A stretch of 64,000 nucleotides of DNA from Streptomyces sp. NBC_00654. Its GTDB lineage: Bacteria > Actinomycetota > Actinomycetes > Streptomycetales > Streptomycetaceae. Both the position numbers and the translations under genes were made by a program. The stretch is from the NCBI RefSeq assembly GCF_026341775.1, contig NZ_JAPEOB010000005.1, positions 62,001 through 126,000 of the forward strand, in the 5' to 3' direction. How positions within the stretch are numbered: position 1 is the first letter of the stretch; every line of letters starts with the position of its first letter. Positions 62,873 through 64,000 of the stretch are shown piece after piece. The notes beneath the pieces were generated by a model. It saw nothing but the letters and a program-made list of their open reading frames with translations. It was not told where the DNA came from and searched no databases.

Positions 62873-63064
62873 CGGGCGGCCTCCACGATCGCGACGGCGT
62901 TGATCCCTCCGAAGCCGAAGGCGTTGATCTGAGCAATGCCCAGGTCACCGGAGTGGGGGGGAGACCGGTGCGGGTGGTGGTCGCGGCGATGGACTGCACG
63001 ACGACCTCGTGGCTGTTCAGCGCTCTGCCGCGCCAGTTCATGGTGATCGCGGAGAACAGCCGAT
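62869..63064 (-). pseudogene. Ketosynthase C-terminal remnant
   Basis: The minus frame reads FSAITMNWRGRALNSHEVVV QSIAATTTRTGLPPT, then a shift in a run of seven G (near 62955-62961) leads to GDLGIAQINAFGFGGINAVA IVEAAR, the conserved KS C-terminus with the N-x-FGFGG motif. The rest of the gene has been replaced by the IS6 element at 63065. It was probably the catalytic KS of the pair. Confidence 0.8.
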
Positions 63065-63928
63065 GGTGCTGTCACGTTGACTGAGCGGGTGGGATGATCT
63101 TCGGGTTGATCATGGTGGAGGGGGAGTCGTCCGTGGGGAGCGCGTCGCCGTCGTACAGGGGTCACCGGTACCCGGTCGAGGTGATCTCCCACTGCGTGTG
63201 GCTGTACTTCCGGTTCCCGCTCAGCTTCCGTGAGGTCGAGGAGCTGTTGCTCGAGCGCGGCGTGATCGTCTCCTACGAGACCATCCGCCGCTGGTGCCTG
63301 AAGTTCGGGCAGCAGTACGCCAATTCGCTGCGCCGCCGCCGGCCCCGGCCTGGTGACAAGTGGCACCTGGACGAGGTCTTCATCAAAATCAACGGAGAGC
63401 AGAAGTACCTGTGGCGGGCTGTCGACCAGGACGGCATGGTGCTGGACATCCTCGTACAGAACCGGCGGGACAAGACCGCGGCCAGGCGATTCTTCCGTCG
63501 TCTGGTGAAGACGACCCGTACGGTGCCGCGGGTGGTCGTCACGGACAAGCTCCGCTCTACGGCGCCGCTCACCGCGAGGTCACGCCCTCGGTCGAGCACC
63601 GCTCCCACAAGGGCCTGAACAACCGGGCGGAGAACAGCCACCAGCCCACCCGCCAGCGCGAACGCGCGATGAAGGGATTCCGCAGCATCGGTGGAGCACA
63701 GCGGTTCCTGTCCGCGTTCAGCGGCATCTCACCCCACTTCCGGCCCCGCCGCCACCTGATGACCGCCGCCCACTACCGCGCCGAGATGACCACCCGCTTC
63801 GCCATCTGGGACCAGATCACCGGCGCTGCAAGCCGGCCCACCACGGCCTGACCCCAGGCCCGAAACGCAAGCCCACCACACCCCGACGCCCCATCAGACA
63901 CTCACACACCCAACAACGTGACAGCGCC
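63065..63928 (+). mobile_element. IS6-family element, ketosynthase side
   Basis: The ends GGTGCTGTCACGTTG (63065) and CAACGTGACAGCGCC (63928) are inverted repeats with one mismatch. The element is 864 bp, in the usual size range. No 8-bp target duplication is visible (CAGCCGAT left, CCGACGAG right), so the flanks were probably rearranged by recombination between copies. The DNA after 63928 to the window end shows nothing recognisable. Confidence 0.82.
63094..63851 (+). pseudogene. IS6-family transposase with one-base deletion
   Basis: The first frame reads YRGHRYPVEVISHCVWLYFR, RWCLKFGQQYANSLRRRRPR, and WHLDEVFIKINGEQKYLWRA with the first Asp, then VVTDKLRS with the second. Near 63556 one base is missing (CTCCGCTCTACGG for expected CTCCGCT.CTACGG frame), and the rest continues in another frame as YGAAHREVTPSVEHRSHKGL and NNRAENSHQPTRQRERAMKG with the Glu. 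IS6 enzymes do not use frameshifting as a rule, so it is probably inactive. Confidence 0.85.
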
Positions 63929-64000
63929 CCGACGAGGACACCCCACCGGACAGCTCCGCCTCGCGGAGGAGCCGTTGCCCTGAACTCGGGAAAGCCGCAC

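Overview
The window reads as an accessory region of a high-GC actinomycete, almost certainly a Streptomyces chromosome arm or large plasmid. GC-rich third positions, many GTG starts, 4-nt ATGA/GTGA overlaps between cotranscribed genes, secreted proteins with long signal peptides and Streptomyces-type protein families all point there. I saw no tRNA, rRNA or CRISPR array. The DNA is dense with mobile elements and broken genes.

Layout. 1-2127: a 5'-truncated unknown gene, a lipoprotein and two small genes. 2324-6159 (minus): an orphan Rhs/YD-repeat tip ending in a deaminase-like toxin, followed by a SUKH-4-type immunity gene; the Rhs N-terminus is missing. 6600-12667: a repeat-rich stretch, then a Prim-Pol/D5-helicase replication module whose primase gene is cut by a complete IS21 element (7352-9671, 5-bp target duplication). 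12700-21100: remnants of IS3, Tn3 and IS5 elements, an intact IS110 transposase gene, and a secreted NucA/NucB nuclease paired with a DUF6461 protein. 21740-29243: a lipoprotein, a broken alpha/beta hydrolase and a six-gene urease operon (ureABCFGD, minus strand). 29244-36290: a broken ADP-ribosylglycohydrolase, several unknown genes, a broken tyrosine integrase, a NADAR protein, a complete IS5-type element and an ISAs1 fragment.

36796-44227 is a Tn7-like transposon with recognisable terminal inverted repeats. It carries TnsA, TnsB, TnsC and a TniQ whose C-terminus looks like a DUF6262/TnpC-type domain, plus one cargo gene broken by an in-frame TAG. Next to it, 44353-46572 encodes a membrane NACHT NTPase.

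47540-60786 is a Nudix-rich locus. On the minus strand a tightly overlapping operon encodes a possible 51-aa peptide, an ABC transporter (split by an IS5-type element at a CTAG target), an MFS transporter, a three-domain Nudix protein, an FxLD-system-type methyltransferase, a second methyltransferase and a Nudix-kinase fusion. Two more Nudix genes, a kinase-fold phosphotransferase and a nucleoside-deoxyribosyltransferase-like protein follow. 60864-63064 holds the remains of a small polyketide or fatty-acid set: an ACP-thioesterase, a ketosynthase-like protein without the usual catalytic Cys, and the C-terminus of another ketosynthase cut by an IS6-type element (63065-63928).

Two IS insertions (IS21 in prim-pol, IS5 in the ABC gene) can be removed on paper to give exact in-frame host genes, so they look recent. 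Others (Tn3, IS3, ISAs1) are old debris.
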